Shown here: one piece after another, positions 1 through 12,598 of the stretch
How the letters are laid out: each line of letters begins with the position of its first letter
Position numbering within the stretch: position 1 is the first letter of the stretch
Assembly (NCBI RefSeq): GCF_026745355.1
Contig: NC_079203.1
Coordinates: forward strand, 42,747,492 to 42,811,491
Length of the DNA stretch: 64,000 nucleotides
Reading direction: 5' to 3'
Source of the DNA: Beta vulgaris subsp. vulgaris
Lineage: Eukaryota > Streptophyta > Magnoliopsida > Caryophyllales > Amaranthaceae
Translations under genes and position numbers: made by a program
Notes under the pieces: model-generated
The model's database searches: none
Told to the model about the DNA's origin: nothing
Seen by the model: the letters and a program-made list of their open reading frames with translations, nothing else

Positions 1-1787
1 CTTTACAAGCAGCGTTGTCTTCAAAAAAAAATAAAGGTAAATAACTACGAAAAGATTTTTGAGTCAAAAACGATACTTTTTAGCAATTTGCATTGTTACT
101 ATAGGTTATTGTTTTTTTATATGTTTCACAGACCTCCATTTAACTGACGATCAAATCGAAGCTTTTCCATTGGCTGAGATTGAAACCATGCTCCAAAGTA
201 GTGGTAGTAGCTTGCGTAGATTTAGTGAAATGCCTTTTCCAGATGAACTAATCATGTTTGAAGGACAAAACAAGCTTATAGCAGATGAGCTTTCATATGA
301 CATTGAGGAAATGACCTTGCAACACGACAAATTGTATAAAGATTTAACTGATGAGCAGTCGATGATTTATCGAGAAGTATTGGATGCCGTGTCGAGTGAA
401 GAAGGAGGTGTATTTTTCGTTTACGGCTATGGAGGGACGGGTAAAACATATGTGTGGAAAACATTATGTGCTGCAATAAGAAAGAAGGGCGAAATTGTAT
501 TGCCAGTAGCTTCGAGCGGAATCGCTTCTCTCCTCCTTCCACGCGGAAGAACAGCTCATTCTAGATTTGGTATCCCTCTGAATGTAAATGAGAATTCTAC
601 TTGCGCCGGGATTCGCCCTGGGTCGGAATTAGCTGCTCTTCTCATTAAGACAAAACTAATCATTTGGGATGAAGCTCCAATGATGCATAAGTATTGTTTT
701 GAAGCACTTGATAGAAGTTTGAGGGACATAATGAGGTCTATTGATAGGGATATCTTGCATCGACCATTTGGAGGTAAAGTGATAGTATTTGGTGGTGATC
801 TCAGGCAGATATTACCAGTTGTACCAAAGGGAACTAGGCAGGATATCGTGTTCGCCACTGTTAGTTCGTCTTACTTATGGGATTCGTGTAAGGTCCTAAG
901 ACTTACTCGCAATATGAGATTACAATCAGGTTCCTCGAAATCTTCTCTTGATGAATTGCGAGAATTCTCAGAGTGGATACTAAGCGTAGGAGATGGAAAT
1001 GCTGGCGGTCCTTATGATGGTGAAGCCGTCATCGAGATTGCAAAAGATATCCTTATAGATCCCGGGGCCGATCCGATTTCAGCAATTGTTGAAAGCACGT
1101 ATCCAGACCTGCGGGAGCATATTTGGGAAGCTAAATATTTCCAAGAAAGAGCTATTTTGGCCCCAACAAATGAGATAGTGGAGATAGTAAATGATAATGT
1201 TCTATCTACTATTCCAGGAGAAGATGGCGTCTATTTGAGTCCGGATGCTATAAGCAAAGAGGAAGGAAACTTTGGAGTCCACTAAATATACTCCACTGAA
1301 TTCCTCAATACAATAAAATGCTCTGGTCTCCCAAATCATAGCATACGATTAAAGGTTGGTGCGCCCGTTATGCTTTTACGTAATATTCATCTAACATCTG
1401 GATTATGTAATGGCACGAGGTTAGTTGTCAATCATTTAGGTAATCGTGTTATTGAAGCTATTGTTATTTCCGGAAGTAATGTGGGTGCAAAAGTTTTTAT
1501 CCCAAGAATGACATTGACGCCGTCAGACTCCACCAAGTTTCCTATCAGATTTCAGAGACGTCAATTTCCTTTAATGGTTTGTTTTGCTATGACTATAAAT
1601 AAAAGTCAAGAACAATCTTTGTCTCATGTAGGCCTGTATCTCCCGAGACCTGTTTTTAGCCACGACCAATTTTAATGTTGCTGTATCCAGAGTTACGAGC
1701 AAAAAAGGTCTGAAGATACTTCCTTTTGACAAAGAACACGGAGTGCGTACAAGTACAACAAATGTAGTTTACAAGGAAGTGTTTTGA
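1..1787 (+). pseudogene. Helitron PIF1-type helicase, C-terminal part, broken
   Basis: This is the SF1B helicase half of the Helitron transposase. A likely intron at 37-131 (GTAAATAAC donor, TTTCACAG acceptor) precedes the exon that reads LHLTDDQIEAFPLAEIE, the usual Helitron lead-in. Walker A (GYGGTGKT) is encoded near 427-450, Walker B (IIWDEAP) near 658-678, and the helicase C-terminus includes VGAPVMLLRN and FAMTINKSQ. Two lesions break it: a TAA at 1286-1288 in an otherwise continuous frame, and a +1 shift near 1672, after which NVAVSRVTSKKGLKIL and the ending VVYKEVF are readable down to the TGA at 1785-1787. The family assignment is secure. The gene is inactive unless the stop is a sequencing error. 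Confidence 0.9.
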
Positions 1788-1951
1788 AACATATAGATTG
1801 CGTTGAAAAATCATTTGTGTAAATAACGATTTGATGCCTTCATATATGATTATTTAAAAATGTTTCGTTATTTTGATTCTTTTTATTGCTCATTAGTTAT
1901 GCTATCAAGCAATTAATACTCCCGTGCATCATGCACGGGTCCTAAAACTAG
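1..1951 (+). mobile_element. Helitron, 3' part of an autonomous element
   Basis: The 3' terminus is textbook. A palindrome at 1921-1939 (CCCGTGCAT, one base, ATGCACGGG) is followed eight bases later by CTAG at 1948-1951, and the next base is T, as expected for insertion between A and T. The helicase remnant upstream is in the same orientation. The 5' end and the Rep domain lie outside the window. Helitrons transpose by rolling-circle replication using a Rep/helicase protein; this copy cannot encode one because its helicase is broken. Confidence 0.9.
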
Positions 1952-2020
1952 TTTAGATAGGGAAGGGGAGTAAATTAGTCTCTTCATTCGGGAACACCAT
2001 AGCTCCCTTCTTCCCTTATA

Positions 2021-2263
2021 CTACCTCTGTTTTTATTTAGTTGCAACAATTTCTACTTTTAGGTGTTTTTTATTAGTTGCAATATTTTCCTTTTTAGGAA
2101 AGCTTTTGGGATAATTTGACTATATTACCCTTAGTTCACCTACTCTCCCCATTTAATTACAGTACTAGTAGTAGGGGCAAGTGGGTCAATTATACTCTCT
2201 TTTCTCATTTCTTAAAGTTTGTGCAAAAAGGTAAATGTTGCAACTAAATAAAAACAGAGGTAG
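2021..2263. mobile_element. Stowaway-type MITE
   Basis: The termini CTACCTCTGTTTTTATTTAG (from 2021) and its reverse complement (ending 2263) form a near-perfect inverted repeat of about 27 bp, flanked by TA (TATA on both sides). The CTMCCTCYGTTT start and TA duplication are the Stowaway/Tc1-mariner signature. The interior is non-coding. Confidence 0.9.
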
Positions 2264-2451
2264 TATAATAGAGATAGATGATCTTGATGTTAAAGCTTTT
2301 GTAAATTTTCCACGATTGAAAGCTCAACGAAGATGGGTACAATAATCACAAATAATCATATCAAAATTGATGTGAAAAAACTGAACTTATGTAAAAGTTG
2401 AATATTACAATTTCGTCCACTACACGAGATACATAAATTCATTAATCCATC

Positions 2452-4316
2452 TGTTGACTTCTAAGGGAACACTATAAGGGGGGGGGTGAATTATAGTGTG
2501 ACTAATATACGTTATTTTTGCGGAATTATAAAACAACGAAAGGAACAAGAGAAATACACAAGAGATTTTAGCGAGGAAAAATTCCTAGGCCCAATAGGAA
2601 GAAACAACCTCGACCACAAGGGATTTTGACTCAATACTTTCCACTATAATAGGCAAAACAACTCTGTTTACAATCCTATTACTTTTCTCTTGAGCCACAA
2701 CTTAAGTTACTAAACTCAAGTTCCCAACGACAGTTCCCACAACTGACGTTCCTCTCAAACTTCACTCGAAGTTCCTTTCTCTTGCTTCACTCAAAGCTTC
2801 TCACACTTACAATGAAACTCACTCAAGTTTCTTCCCTTTCTCTTGCTTTACTCAAAGCTTTTCTCAATACAGGATTTCACTCAAAATCCCCTTACCCCAA
2901 AAACCAAGATTACAAACGATAAAAACAATAAGGAATAAGTAGGAAATACGTAAGGAACACAAGAGTATATTGAAGGAATGACGGTACTGACTTTATCTTA
3001 GTTAAACCCAATTAAAACCGAAGTCAGACACACTATGGAAGGACTACTAAAGTTTGACACTTTATGTAAGAATAACTTAAAGTCCGACACATTAAACTTT
3101 AGATTAAGCGCCTATTTATAACATAAGTAGTCATGAAATAACTTACCACTAATTAATCCACTAACCCATGATTTCCATGACTTTAATTAATTTATTAGTT
3201 TTTATTTAACTTTACTTGAGAATTAAATAACCACTAACCCACTACTTAACTTAATAGGAGAAGCAGTAAAGTATAACGTGGTTTATAAAACTTGAAGCCT
3301 AATTAAACTAATTAAAATAAATTAAGGCTTTAATAAAATAATATAGCCCATTACTCCACAAACAGTAAACGTGTAGCAGTAGCTTAAACGTGATATTAGT
3401 TTGCTTGGGGAGTAATTAAACCATATAAATTAATTAATACTTGGGAAATAATAACAAGCCCACTAAACCCACTAAAACAAATAATAAAACGTTTAACAGT
3501 AAACATTACGTGGTTTTAAATACTTGGGGAATAATTAAACTATTTAAAAATAAATGATTTAAGAAAAAAATATCTTTTTAAAATATTTAAATAAAACTGA
3601 AAATCAGATTTTATTTAAAAAGAAAATCTTTTCAAAAGATAAGATTTTACTTAGAATAAAAAGATAAGATTTTAAAATAAGATATTATTCTTTTCAAAAC
3701 TGAAAATCATTTTAAAATCTTTTCCTAACAAACTCCTAACTAATCCCTAAACTAGTGGATCTAGTCAAACTAAGCTAGGACTCCTAATAAATCAGTTAAG
3801 CGCTTCATATATGTTAGGCGCACAACATAGGACGCTTTTAGGTCTGTTCCCAACCTGTGTTCCCAAACTGTACCAACGTCTGTTCCCAACATAGGAACAG
3901 AAACTGATACAACCTTTTTACCATTTAGACTCATTACACCTAGGAACTTAACTAGAGACTCTAAACCTTCATTCCAACTTTATAACTCAAGTTTCCTTAC
4001 CTTTCCGGATCTTGTTCCCTTTTTACATTTAGAAACTTAAATACAAACTCATGCATTCTAAGCTTCCTTCATGTTAGGATAGTTGTTCCTTTGAATATCT
4101 TCACTTCAATCTTCAAGTCAAGCCTCTTCACTTCAACCTTGATTGTAGTATTCTCTTTATCCATAGGAACAATGCACCTCGACACATCTTTCATAATAAG
4201 CATTCTCAATGCTATAGGCACAACCTTTTACAATGATTCTTGCACACATAAAACTCATAAACTTTGTTAGTTAAATTACTTTAGTTTGTCATCATCAAAA
4301 ACATATTGGGTCAACA
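2452..4316 (-). mobile_element. Solo LTR, probably Copia (Tork-like)
   Basis: The sequence begins TGTTGAC and ends GTCAACA, and is flanked by the 5-bp pair ccatc (2447-2451) and tcatc (4317-4321), one mismatch. Read on the minus strand, its end holds the TTCACCCCCC...TTATAGTG stretch common at the 3' end of plant Copia LTRs. The 1.87 kb contain no retroviral-type frames, so it is best explained as a solo LTR left by recombination. Its C-runs and AT-rich core have no coding potential. The superfamily call rests on LTR style only. Confidence 0.75.
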
Positions 4317-4321
4317 TCATC

Positions 4322-4801
4322 TAACAAAAATAAATAATGTATTTGAAATAATCATTATCAACAAATCAAAAATCTAGATTTAATAAAAAAAAGTTTATAA
4401 GAAATTACAAGCAAATGATTTTAATTACAAACAAAATTGAATCAAAGAACTTCTTGGAAATGGAGAACATTAAATAAAATTACAACCTAAAAATTAAAAT
4501 GGAAACTTTATTTTAGAGTGAGAAAAAAAACTTGAACATAGAGGAAAGAAAGAAAAAACCAGTATAAGAATGAAGATTTATTTTTCCTCTTAGTATTTCT
4601 TTTAGCTCTTTCTTATTGTGGGATGGTGATTTGTCTTTTTTCTCTCTCTTGCTTTCTGCTTCACTCTCTTGTTTTTTGAGGGAAAAATCCACGCGCTAGA
4701 TTTATCTTCTTTCCCCAGCTTTTTTATTATGGGTCCCACTTAATTTTAGTTTTTTTTTTATGGAGTGTTGGAATCTTTGTGGGACTCAAACAGTTGGTTA
4801 C
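4322..4801. other. AT-rich intergenic DNA, nothing recognised
   Basis: About 480 bp of AT-rich sequence between a solo LTR and a Stowaway MITE. I see no gene, terminal repeat or tRNA-like motif. A CT-rich strip lies at 4625-4675. Confidence 0.6.
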
Positions 4802-4803
4802 TA

Positions 4804-5169
4804 CTCATTCCATCCCATTTTATAGTTCTCGTATTTCATTTTGGGTGTCCCAAAATATTATTTTCATTTATCTTATTTTCATTTTTGAACCTTACTTTTT
4901 ACTCTCTTTACACTTTTTCACATGAGTTTTTGACACCCTCATTTAATGTTCCTTAACTCTCATTGATTGCGTATAACAAAAATCATTGTCATCCATTTAA
5001 TGTTCTCATTATTTTTCCTTTTTAATGACAATAATTCCAAAAAGAACAACAATTCCCCATTGCAATACAATTTTTTTGTTTGAGGGGCCCATGCAATACA
5101 TAATAATCTTTATTTCTTTACTTTCTGTGCTCAAAATAAAAGGGGAACTATAAAATGGGACGGAGGAAG
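4804..5169. mobile_element. Stowaway-type MITE
   Basis: The terminus CTCATTCCATCCCATTTTAT at 4804 pairs with ATAAAATGGGACGGAGGAAG ending at 5169. TA flanks both ends (4802-4803 and 5170-5171). This is the CTCCNTCCGTCCC class of Stowaway ends. Short reading frames inside have no similarity I recognise. Confidence 0.92.
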
Positions 5170-5246
5170 TAGGAGTTTCTCCTACAAGTCGTGGCTACTC
5201 CCCGTTCCGTCGTTCACTAGTACAAAATACAGACTCGAACCAAGAA

Positions 5247-5350
5247 TGTCTTGGCCTAGTAGTTAAGATTGAAGTGCTGTGAACTATGTGTCACAAGTTC
5301 GAATCCCTTATCTCTTTCTTTGTACTTTATACTGCCTTCGTAGCTCATAT
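5247..5350 (+). mobile_element. tRNA-derived SINE-like sequence
   Basis: Box A-like GGCCTAGTAGTTAAG near 5251 and box B-like AGTTCGAATCCC near 5295 are spaced as in a tRNA-derived pol III promoter. They are followed by a short body and an A-rich tail (ATAAAAAAAACAAAG). No clean target duplication was found, so the ends are approximate. It sits about 180 bp upstream of the GT31 start codon. Confidence 0.6.
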
Positions 5351-5525
5351 AGATAAAAAAAACAAAGTACATACCTGAGACCACAGTGAGGACGAGAGAC
5401 ATCAGCAGTACACAGTTGACACTTGACTAAAACATTGACACAGAACTCAAGGAAACTCTCCTCACTTCATCAGATCCAACCACACTCTGAATTCAGTGAT
5501 TCACTATTCATTGCTCCGCGCAAAA

Positions 5526-8500
5526 ATGCCGCGAAGTTCTCCACTACTACCATCCTCCGACAACCACCCTTACTCAAAATCCGAAAAGACCAAAAAACCC
5601 TTCCTCTCATCCCCTCACACTTCCCGTACTCCCTTACCCTTAATCGTCTTTTCCACATTCTGCCTCCTCATCGGAATCTCCGGCACTATTTTCTCTCTCC
5701 TCTCTCTCTCCCGCAACCAATCTACTCCCGTCTTCCGCTGCGGCCGCGTACACGACACTTTCCGTGGACACTATTTATCAACGTCTCACAATCAACGATC
5801 TTCAAATATCAATGGTGTTGCTGGAAATTCTCTTGATCGCCCCAAATTTCTAGGGTTTGTTGGTATTTTGACTGAGATTGACTCCGTTGACCGACGTAAT
5901 GCGTTGAGGAGTACTTGGTTTCCTTCTGATCCTCAAGGTCTTTTAAGGTAATCATTCATCACAATTCCGTCATTTCAGATCTTAGGACTGTGTATTGTCA
6001 CATAATTTCTGCGTCATTTTTGTTGCAACACCTATATTGTGTGACATTTTGTGTGATGTAGTAGTAACATTGATTGTACATTGTTTTTTTTTTGGGTGTA
6101 AATGACTGATTAAGCGCACTGATGTAGACGGGATGACTTAATGAGAATTGCGTCATTTAAAATCTTAGGAGTGTAACATTGTTGTACATTGTGATATTGA
6201 ATCTAATTTATGATATGTGGGTTATAATATATGAAGATATATTTTAAATGTGGAATCTTTTGGGTTTGTTTAGCTTCTAATTCGTCGTGATTTGAAAGGT
6301 ACCAAGTATGAGATTGTCTTGTTTGAATTATGAGGGGTGTAAATATGATATCTTATGAAATCGATTGTTGTTTTTGAATCTTATATGTACAGATCAGGGA
6401 TCTAATGACATTGCAATTGGTAGAATTAAGCTCGAATTCATCTCAATTCTCTTTTAGGGGGTACTCTGGTAGTTATTTAGTGACTTGCAACAAGATTAAT
6501 TTGTTTGCAATTCTTTTGGCTTGGACTACCCGTTTGGTAGTCGTTAATAAATTGCGGGAATGGTAATGAACTTTAAGTGTAATTTATTAGGAAATTATCC
6601 TTAAAATCTCCATGGGGAGAGGCATTTTTTTCTCCATGGGCAAGCAATCTCACCCCTAAACTTGTGTTTTTGTCTCCAAGGAGAAGCAATTTTCATTACC
6701 ACTCATTACCACCTACAAGATGGTATTGGATGAGAATGATAATTCAAAAAGAAAAGTGGACACTTTAGGATAAATTAACATTACTATGGGAATGGACAAT
6801 GATAATCTTCACAAATTTACACACAAATTCATTTCCATTACCACCATTTATAACCAACTACCAAACGAGCCGGGAGAGTATCATGATTTCCGCACTTGGT
6901 ACATCTGCTAGTCATTTCTTTTGTTAAATCTTTAACTTTTTGGCTGAGCGGAAAACGGGCAGAAATTTTGGACATTATTATGCGAGGACTATGGAAAAGT
7001 AATATGTTTGTTATATGATCATGCTTGGTAAGTTAGGAAAACGAGGGAAGAGAACATATGATATGACCAGCTTGGGAGCGTGAACTGTAGAAAAAATCAG
7101 GAGGAGAAATGCAGAAAGTGTTATTTTGATTGTGAAAGTTTTTGTCCCTTTTCCCCTCAACTTTCTCATTGACTGATACTATAAAGAAAGTTAATTTCCT
7201 TGTTCAAAATCGCTGTTGTATATTCATAATGATGTATTATTCTCACTGTTATATTATGCTTTCTGTAGGTTGGAACATGCTACTGGTTTAGCCTTTAGAT
7301 TTGTGATTGGCCGGTCAAAAGATGCTAAAAAGATGGCTCACCTGAACGAAGAGGTGGAGAAATATAAAGATTTTATGCGTATAGACGTTGACGAAGAATA
7401 TGCTAGTCCTCCATACAAAACGTAAAAGTTGTACGATTTGTAATTTGACAATATCTTCAATTCAAGCGTCACCTACTTTATCATGTTCTTCTCTTTCCTT
7501 TGCAGCCTGGCTTTTTTTATAGCTGCATTTGACCTTTTTGAAGCAGATTACTATGTTAAAGTCAGTGATGACATATATTTACGTCCAGGTATGTGATTTT
7601 TATATCACAATTTACATATAGGGGTAGAAATTGACTAATAAAATATTGTGAATGCAACTGTCTGGGTCCAGTTCATGTCCAACTTCAAGTCCGACTTTGG
7701 AGTCTAGTTTAGTCTGGCTTTTGTGGACTGGAAATTTGACTTTATCTAGAGAACTTACACCCCTATATACAGATTTTAGTTCCCCACACAATTTGACACT
7801 CTATCTTGACTCTGTCAGACAGATTGGCCACACTTCTAGCTAAAGAGCGAACTGAGTCTAGGACTTATATAGGCTGCATGAAGAAAGGACCTGTCATCAC
7901 CGATCCTAAAATGAAATGGTAAGTGACAATTAAGCTCGCTCTATTATGTCAGTGTACATTGAGATCAGAATTGAGAACCTTAAACTGCTTCTCTGGTCTG
8001 TCCTGTGTTTGTTTTTCAGGTATGAAAGTCAAGGACACCTTATTGGAAATGAATACTTTTTGCATGCTTATGCTCCCTTATATGTTCTCTCCGCTGAGGT
8101 GGTTGCCTCATTGGCTACTTCCAGGAATAACAGGTTCGCTCCTTCTCTCCTTTTCAGTTCAGCTTCCTTTCAAATCTTATGCATTATTCACTGTTTGATC
8201 TTTCCCTTACTAAATTGTTATTCATGAAGCTTAGCATATTTTTTTGGCATATAAATATGGTTTTTCTAGTAGACTGTAGACATGGAACATTTCTTAAATT
8301 GTGCTATGCATGGCTATATAGTAACTGGCGAACAAAAAAAAGTTGTTATTAAATGTTAAGCGTATGGTAGGATTGAGTGGTAAAACATTAGTTAAATGGT
8401 TATAATACCATACAGGATTTTGAGATTTAGCTTGTAATTCTGATGGTGAAAGTTGATTTAAATGTAAGAGGTTCTAGGCAGATCAGGATTTATAAATTTT

Positions 8501-11500
8501 ATGGTAGGGAATATAATTTGAGTGATGTGAAATTCTAAGTTGCTAAATATTTGATATATATGTGAGAGTTTGACAATTAACAAAAGCATGCAAACCAAAT
8601 TTGATAGATGAGAAGGCAGATGTATGAGGGTCATATTTTTGAAAAGTGAAAAGTAGCTTATGAACTCGTCGATAGCAAATTGTAAATATGTGATCACAAT
8701 TGGTGTCTCATTGGGGCTGGACATGCTACTCCACGGAGTGGACATTGAAGAAAAAGCTGAAGTACATGATAGCCCGTTAGAGATGCTTCCTTGGATCAAC
8801 TAGTGATAGTGAATCCATGTTGGTGAGCCTGGATTGATGCGACTTGAAGCCTTATCCGCCTTTTATTATCCCATGTCATTCCTATGAAGCTGTATACTTG
8901 GATTGTCTTTATATTGAGGCACATTGGACAATACAACTCTTTAGGACTTGGGATATTATGGTTGAGCAAGATTAAAATCTGATGTCTTTATTCGATAAGT
9001 GTATCGTCGGTTACTCAAATCCATCGGCAACAACTTCTCGTGGGTGGTTTTTGGCATCAAAAGGTGTCACGTCTTTTGTTGGAGTTTGGGTTTGAGGATT
9101 AAATAAGCCCTTAGTTAGCATGGTAATTAGAGTTTTGGAGTTGAAATAAGTTTTGGGAGGTTACTGAGTTTACAGCCAGTGTGTTACATAAGGTGGCTAT
9201 GTCATTCTTGCGAAACTAGGCGTGCTGTATTTAGCTTCCAGAGTGTGTTCGAGAATTCAAGTGTGTACTCAATACTCATGATCCTCAACTACGCTGCTAG
9301 GTCAGTGAAAGCTCACCCGGTCTACCATGCAAGTCAGTTGACTTTGAGTAGACCAGACCAACCCAGCGAGGACGTGCCTATGAGGGTTGTAGTACATGGT
9401 CATCCACATGCTCTAGTGGTGCATGGTATTTTTACATAATTCAAGAAAACTATTAGCTGTATAGGAAGTCTGCTTTATGTAAAATTCTAGGTGAATAGTT
9501 AGAGCAGTCTGAACTGTTCTTTTCATTTTTAGGGCCTAGATTTGGTTTGTTTAGATTCTATAGTTACTAACCTCTTAGGGCATACTTAAACAAGAGAGTA
9601 AGTGTACTAGCTTTTGATAAATGATACTCTCTCCATTCTAAGGTTATTTTTCCTACTTCTCACAACTTAAGCAGTACAATGAGTGGGAATGAACTCATTA
9701 CTCAATACTCAATAGTAGGAAGTAGGAACAGAGAGTTTATTGGGTAATTATGCATTTGTTCATCAAAGAGGACTATGAATTGGGTGAATCAAGATAAAAT
9801 AGCGAAGAATAGGAATAGAGGGAGACTTATAAATTATAATTAAGGTAAGTAGGACAATTTGTTAAAAATTTGCGATGATAGTGCAGATGACTTGTTTGGT
9901 TATTTTGATCACCTTAAAATTTCCGAAGGTGTGATTACTCATGGAGTGGTTATGAAAATCTATTACCCAACTGTAGTTTGGATCAGGCATAATATCAAGA
10001 GATTTAAAAGACAGATGATTAATTCTTGATATATTAACTATCCTATGTTGCTTCCATGAGTTGCGTGGCCCCTCTAAGAAACAATTCTGAGTGGAGCATG
10101 CTGTTACTTACTTGGCATTACTAAGAATAAACCTTCAACCTTACTTATGCTCAATGTGTACCTACTTTTTTCCTCCTTTTGTATAATTAATGATAGAATC
10201 AAAGTTCTTTTTATGCAGTTTGAGAATATTTAGCAATGAGGACGTAACCATTGGCTCATGGATGCTTGCTATGAATGTTCATCATGAAGATAATCGAGCT
10301 ATATGTGATTCTCGTTGCACACCAACATCGATCGGGGTGTGGGATATTCCAAAATGTTCTGGTGGGGATCCTCTTCTTTTCTTCTCTCTGTCTCTAATGG
10401 TTAGGTCAAATTATCATTGATATATTCGTTAAACTATATTTAATTGATTGATTAGCTCTTTGTTATCATCCATTACTCCCTGCTGTTTGGCCGTGAGGCA
10501 GTATAGCTGCTTCCAGATTTGCAAGTTGTTGTAATTGTGTAGGTTATACGCGTTTTATGTGATGTCTTGATAATATTTAAAATTACTCAGGAATATATAT
10601 TTTGAAGCAATTATAGAAATTTGATTTGAAGAAGTTTATAGACTAGGTTGGCGCCATGAACTTTTGGTCAGTGCATAAGAGATAGACTTACAGCATCATA
10701 CAGACTAGCATGCCTCCCACCAGTGACCAAAAGCTTCTTTAAGGCTACCAGCCTTTATATCAAAAAGTGACTGTGTCTGACCAAATGCGATTGCTTAGTT
10801 TTAGAAAGAGCACCACAGGTGAGGGGTGAATAGAGGCGTCGACCAAATCGAATACAGAAACCTGAGTGCAGCAATGTGCGGCAGGAGCGGTGATGCGCTC
10901 CCCTTCGGCATGGTGCAAGGTACAGCAGTTTGTAAGCTTCAAAGGAAGAGTTGCAGAAACTATCAAGGAGGAGAAGATCTGATTTAACCAAATAGTGACC
11001 AACATTTCCAAATTAAATCTTACCAGGTTTTAAGACGTTAATTGGACTCAATTGTGTTGCATATTGTTGTTCGGCTAAGAAGATGTCCTATGGTTTGGTA
11101 CATTTTTCTGGTTTAAAGCATTAGTTATAGCCAGATTTTAGCTCCACTGGTTAAAGCTTCACCTGCTAGCTTTTAGGAATAACTGAAATTGGGGCCTTTT
11201 GTGCTAATCTTTCATGTTGCTTTGAGCAAATCTGTTTTTGTGTTTTAGCTCCCTTAATGAAGTCACAGTGTCTTAATTTAGACCTTTTTGCACAATTGCA
11301 CATTGTTGTTCCGCGAAGGATGTCCAATGGGAGGGATGCTGTTTGCATTTTTAAAGTATTAATGATGGCAAACGAATTATGTTGAATCTTCATTAATTCA
11401 TAGGTCAAAACCTCCAATTATCTTTGCTGGCAAGAAATAGTTCCATTAATTCTGTGCTCGGTAATGATGCTGCTCTATGTTTGAATAGCCTTTTTACTTT

Positions 11501-11646
11501 ATGCACTATTTGATGCTAATGACAGAAGTTGTGTAATTTGCCAAGCAGGTCTATGCAATCCAGCTGCAAGGCTAAAGGAACTTCATGAGAGTAGTATGTG
11601 CTCTAAAAGTCCAACGCTTCCACCGGATGAGGATGATGATAGATAA
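5526..11646 (+). CDS. GT31 beta-1,3-galactosyltransferase, B3GALT12/13/14-like
   Basis: Seven exons: 5526-5947, 7269-7421, 7506-7588, 7819-7918, 8020-8133, 10219-10361 and 11549-11646. All introns are GT-AG and the total is 1113 nt, or 370 codons plus TAA, with phase kept at every junction. The ATG at 5526 is the first in-frame ATG of exon 1. The protein is a type II Golgi-style enzyme: a cytosolic tail, one membrane segment at about residues 37-60, then the GT31 catalytic domain. Family marks include [11 protein letters not shown] (124-133), [12 protein letters not shown] (208-219), GNEYFLHAY (262-270), [10 protein letters not shown] (297-306), and the plant-specific tail [22 protein letters not shown] and SPTLPPD. 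The family transfers galactose from UDP-Gal in beta-1,3 linkage, probably onto arabinogalactan or N-glycan acceptors; the acceptor cannot be read from sequence. The oddity is at residues 212-214: SDD stands where relatives have DDD, so the first Asp of the metal-binding DxD is Ser. Confidence 0.92.
6531..6867. mobile_element. MITE in intron 1 of the GT31 gene
   Basis: CGTTTGGTAGT at the left end pairs with ACTACCAAACG at the right, and both subterminal regions continue the match (TTAATAAATTG and ATTTATAACC). A second copy of the same element lies at 30941-31273 plus 36189-36203, interrupted by a Copia element, which confirms that it is mobile. The target duplication is unclear, so the superfamily is open (hAT or Harbinger). 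Confidence 0.75.
8134..10218 (+). other. GT31 intron 5 (2.1 kb), mostly unassigned
   Basis: The intron has a weak donor (AG|GTTCGC) and a good acceptor (TATGCAG). It contains a possible degenerate Stowaway at 9627-9824. A short frame near 9179-9439 reads [16 protein letters not shown], which faintly recalls the post-integrase segment of Ty3-type pol, but is too short to assign. Otherwise nothing is recognised. Confidence 0.6.
9627..9824. mobile_element. Degenerate Stowaway-like MITE
   Basis: CTCTCTCCATTCTAAGG at 9627, preceded by TA, pairs imperfectly with GAATAGGAATAGAGGGAG ending at 9824. The right side lacks a TA, so the boundary may have decayed. Confidence 0.4.
10362..11548 (+). other. 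GT31 intron 6 (1.2 kb) with a diverged internal duplication
   Basis: Donor G|GTGGGG, acceptor CCAAGCAG. Two related blocks, one starting near 11038 (TTAATTGGACTCAATTG) and one near 11275 (TTAATTTAGACC), share ATTGTTGTTC and a GATGTCC(T/A)ATGG segment, suggesting an old tandem duplication. No transposon ends are recognised. Confidence 0.55.
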
Positions 11647-12598
11647 GTCTCTCTGAGCATCACTTGTGTTCAATTAACTTTTACAGTTCAATTGCGTCTT
11701 TGTTACTGTTACTTGAAATGCAATTGGACTGGATAATTGTGTGAAGGACGTGTAAAATTTCATAATGTACACTAGGCATTCTTTTCACAGGTGATCCATG
11801 TATCTAGGTTATAGTCAATATCACAAAGATGTAGAATTACTGTCAGTTATTAGGAGAAATATTCTTCTGTTGTATCATTATTCGATTATAACGCCTGCTC
11901 TTTTTGTTCATTCAGAGCAAAACTTCTGGTTTACTGTAATTAAATTAAACTTCCAAGTTTCACTATCATCATTGCTGGTCATTCCGGATTTCAGTTCTTG
12001 GGCATAACCCTTTCTTATATGCAGAATCTTGATATTGCTCATTCATGCAATTACGAGACCATGACCTGCAATGTTGAGCCAGGGAATATTTTGCGAGTAC
12101 ATAGATTGATAAATATGCACATAAAATTAAAAAAACACATGCACTTTCTCTTTTTATTGTTTTATCTGGTTCCTATACCTCGTTCATCTTTAATGATGAT
12201 AAGAATTGGAGAAGGGGCATGATTACTCATCCGGCTAATTACTGATGGTTGCCAAATCTTCAAGCTCATGGCATGTAGGACGTCATATTCATTTATTATT
12301 TACTTACAGTTTTGTGTTTTATATGCAAAAGGAGTGGTTAAAGTTTAAGTTTTTAATCTCTCTTGGTTAAGTGTAAATTTTGAACAGCTAAGTATCTAAG
12401 CCATGGCATGTCAAACTAGCTGCTTAGAAACAATTCAATTTTGGCTTGTGATACGATGATATATGTAATGGAGCTCTTCGGCTTTAACAATGCTCCATGC
12501 CCAAAAGCGGCAGTGGCAAGTTGTGGTATATGGCTATAGCCTATATGCAGACATTAGGGCACTGTTTGCATCCTTGTGTGAAGTTAACAATTTACCTA
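11647..12598 (+). other. Region downstream of the GT31 gene
   Basis: The 3' untranslated region presumably lies in the first few hundred bases. I could not fix a poly(A) site. The rest is AT-rich, with no coding or repeat signature recognised. Confidence 0.5.

Noticed and set aside
9179..9439. Possible Ty3 pol fragment ([16 protein letters not shown]) in GT31 intron 5
   Set aside because: A single short resemblance without neighbouring integrase or chromodomain sequence; not enough for a feature.
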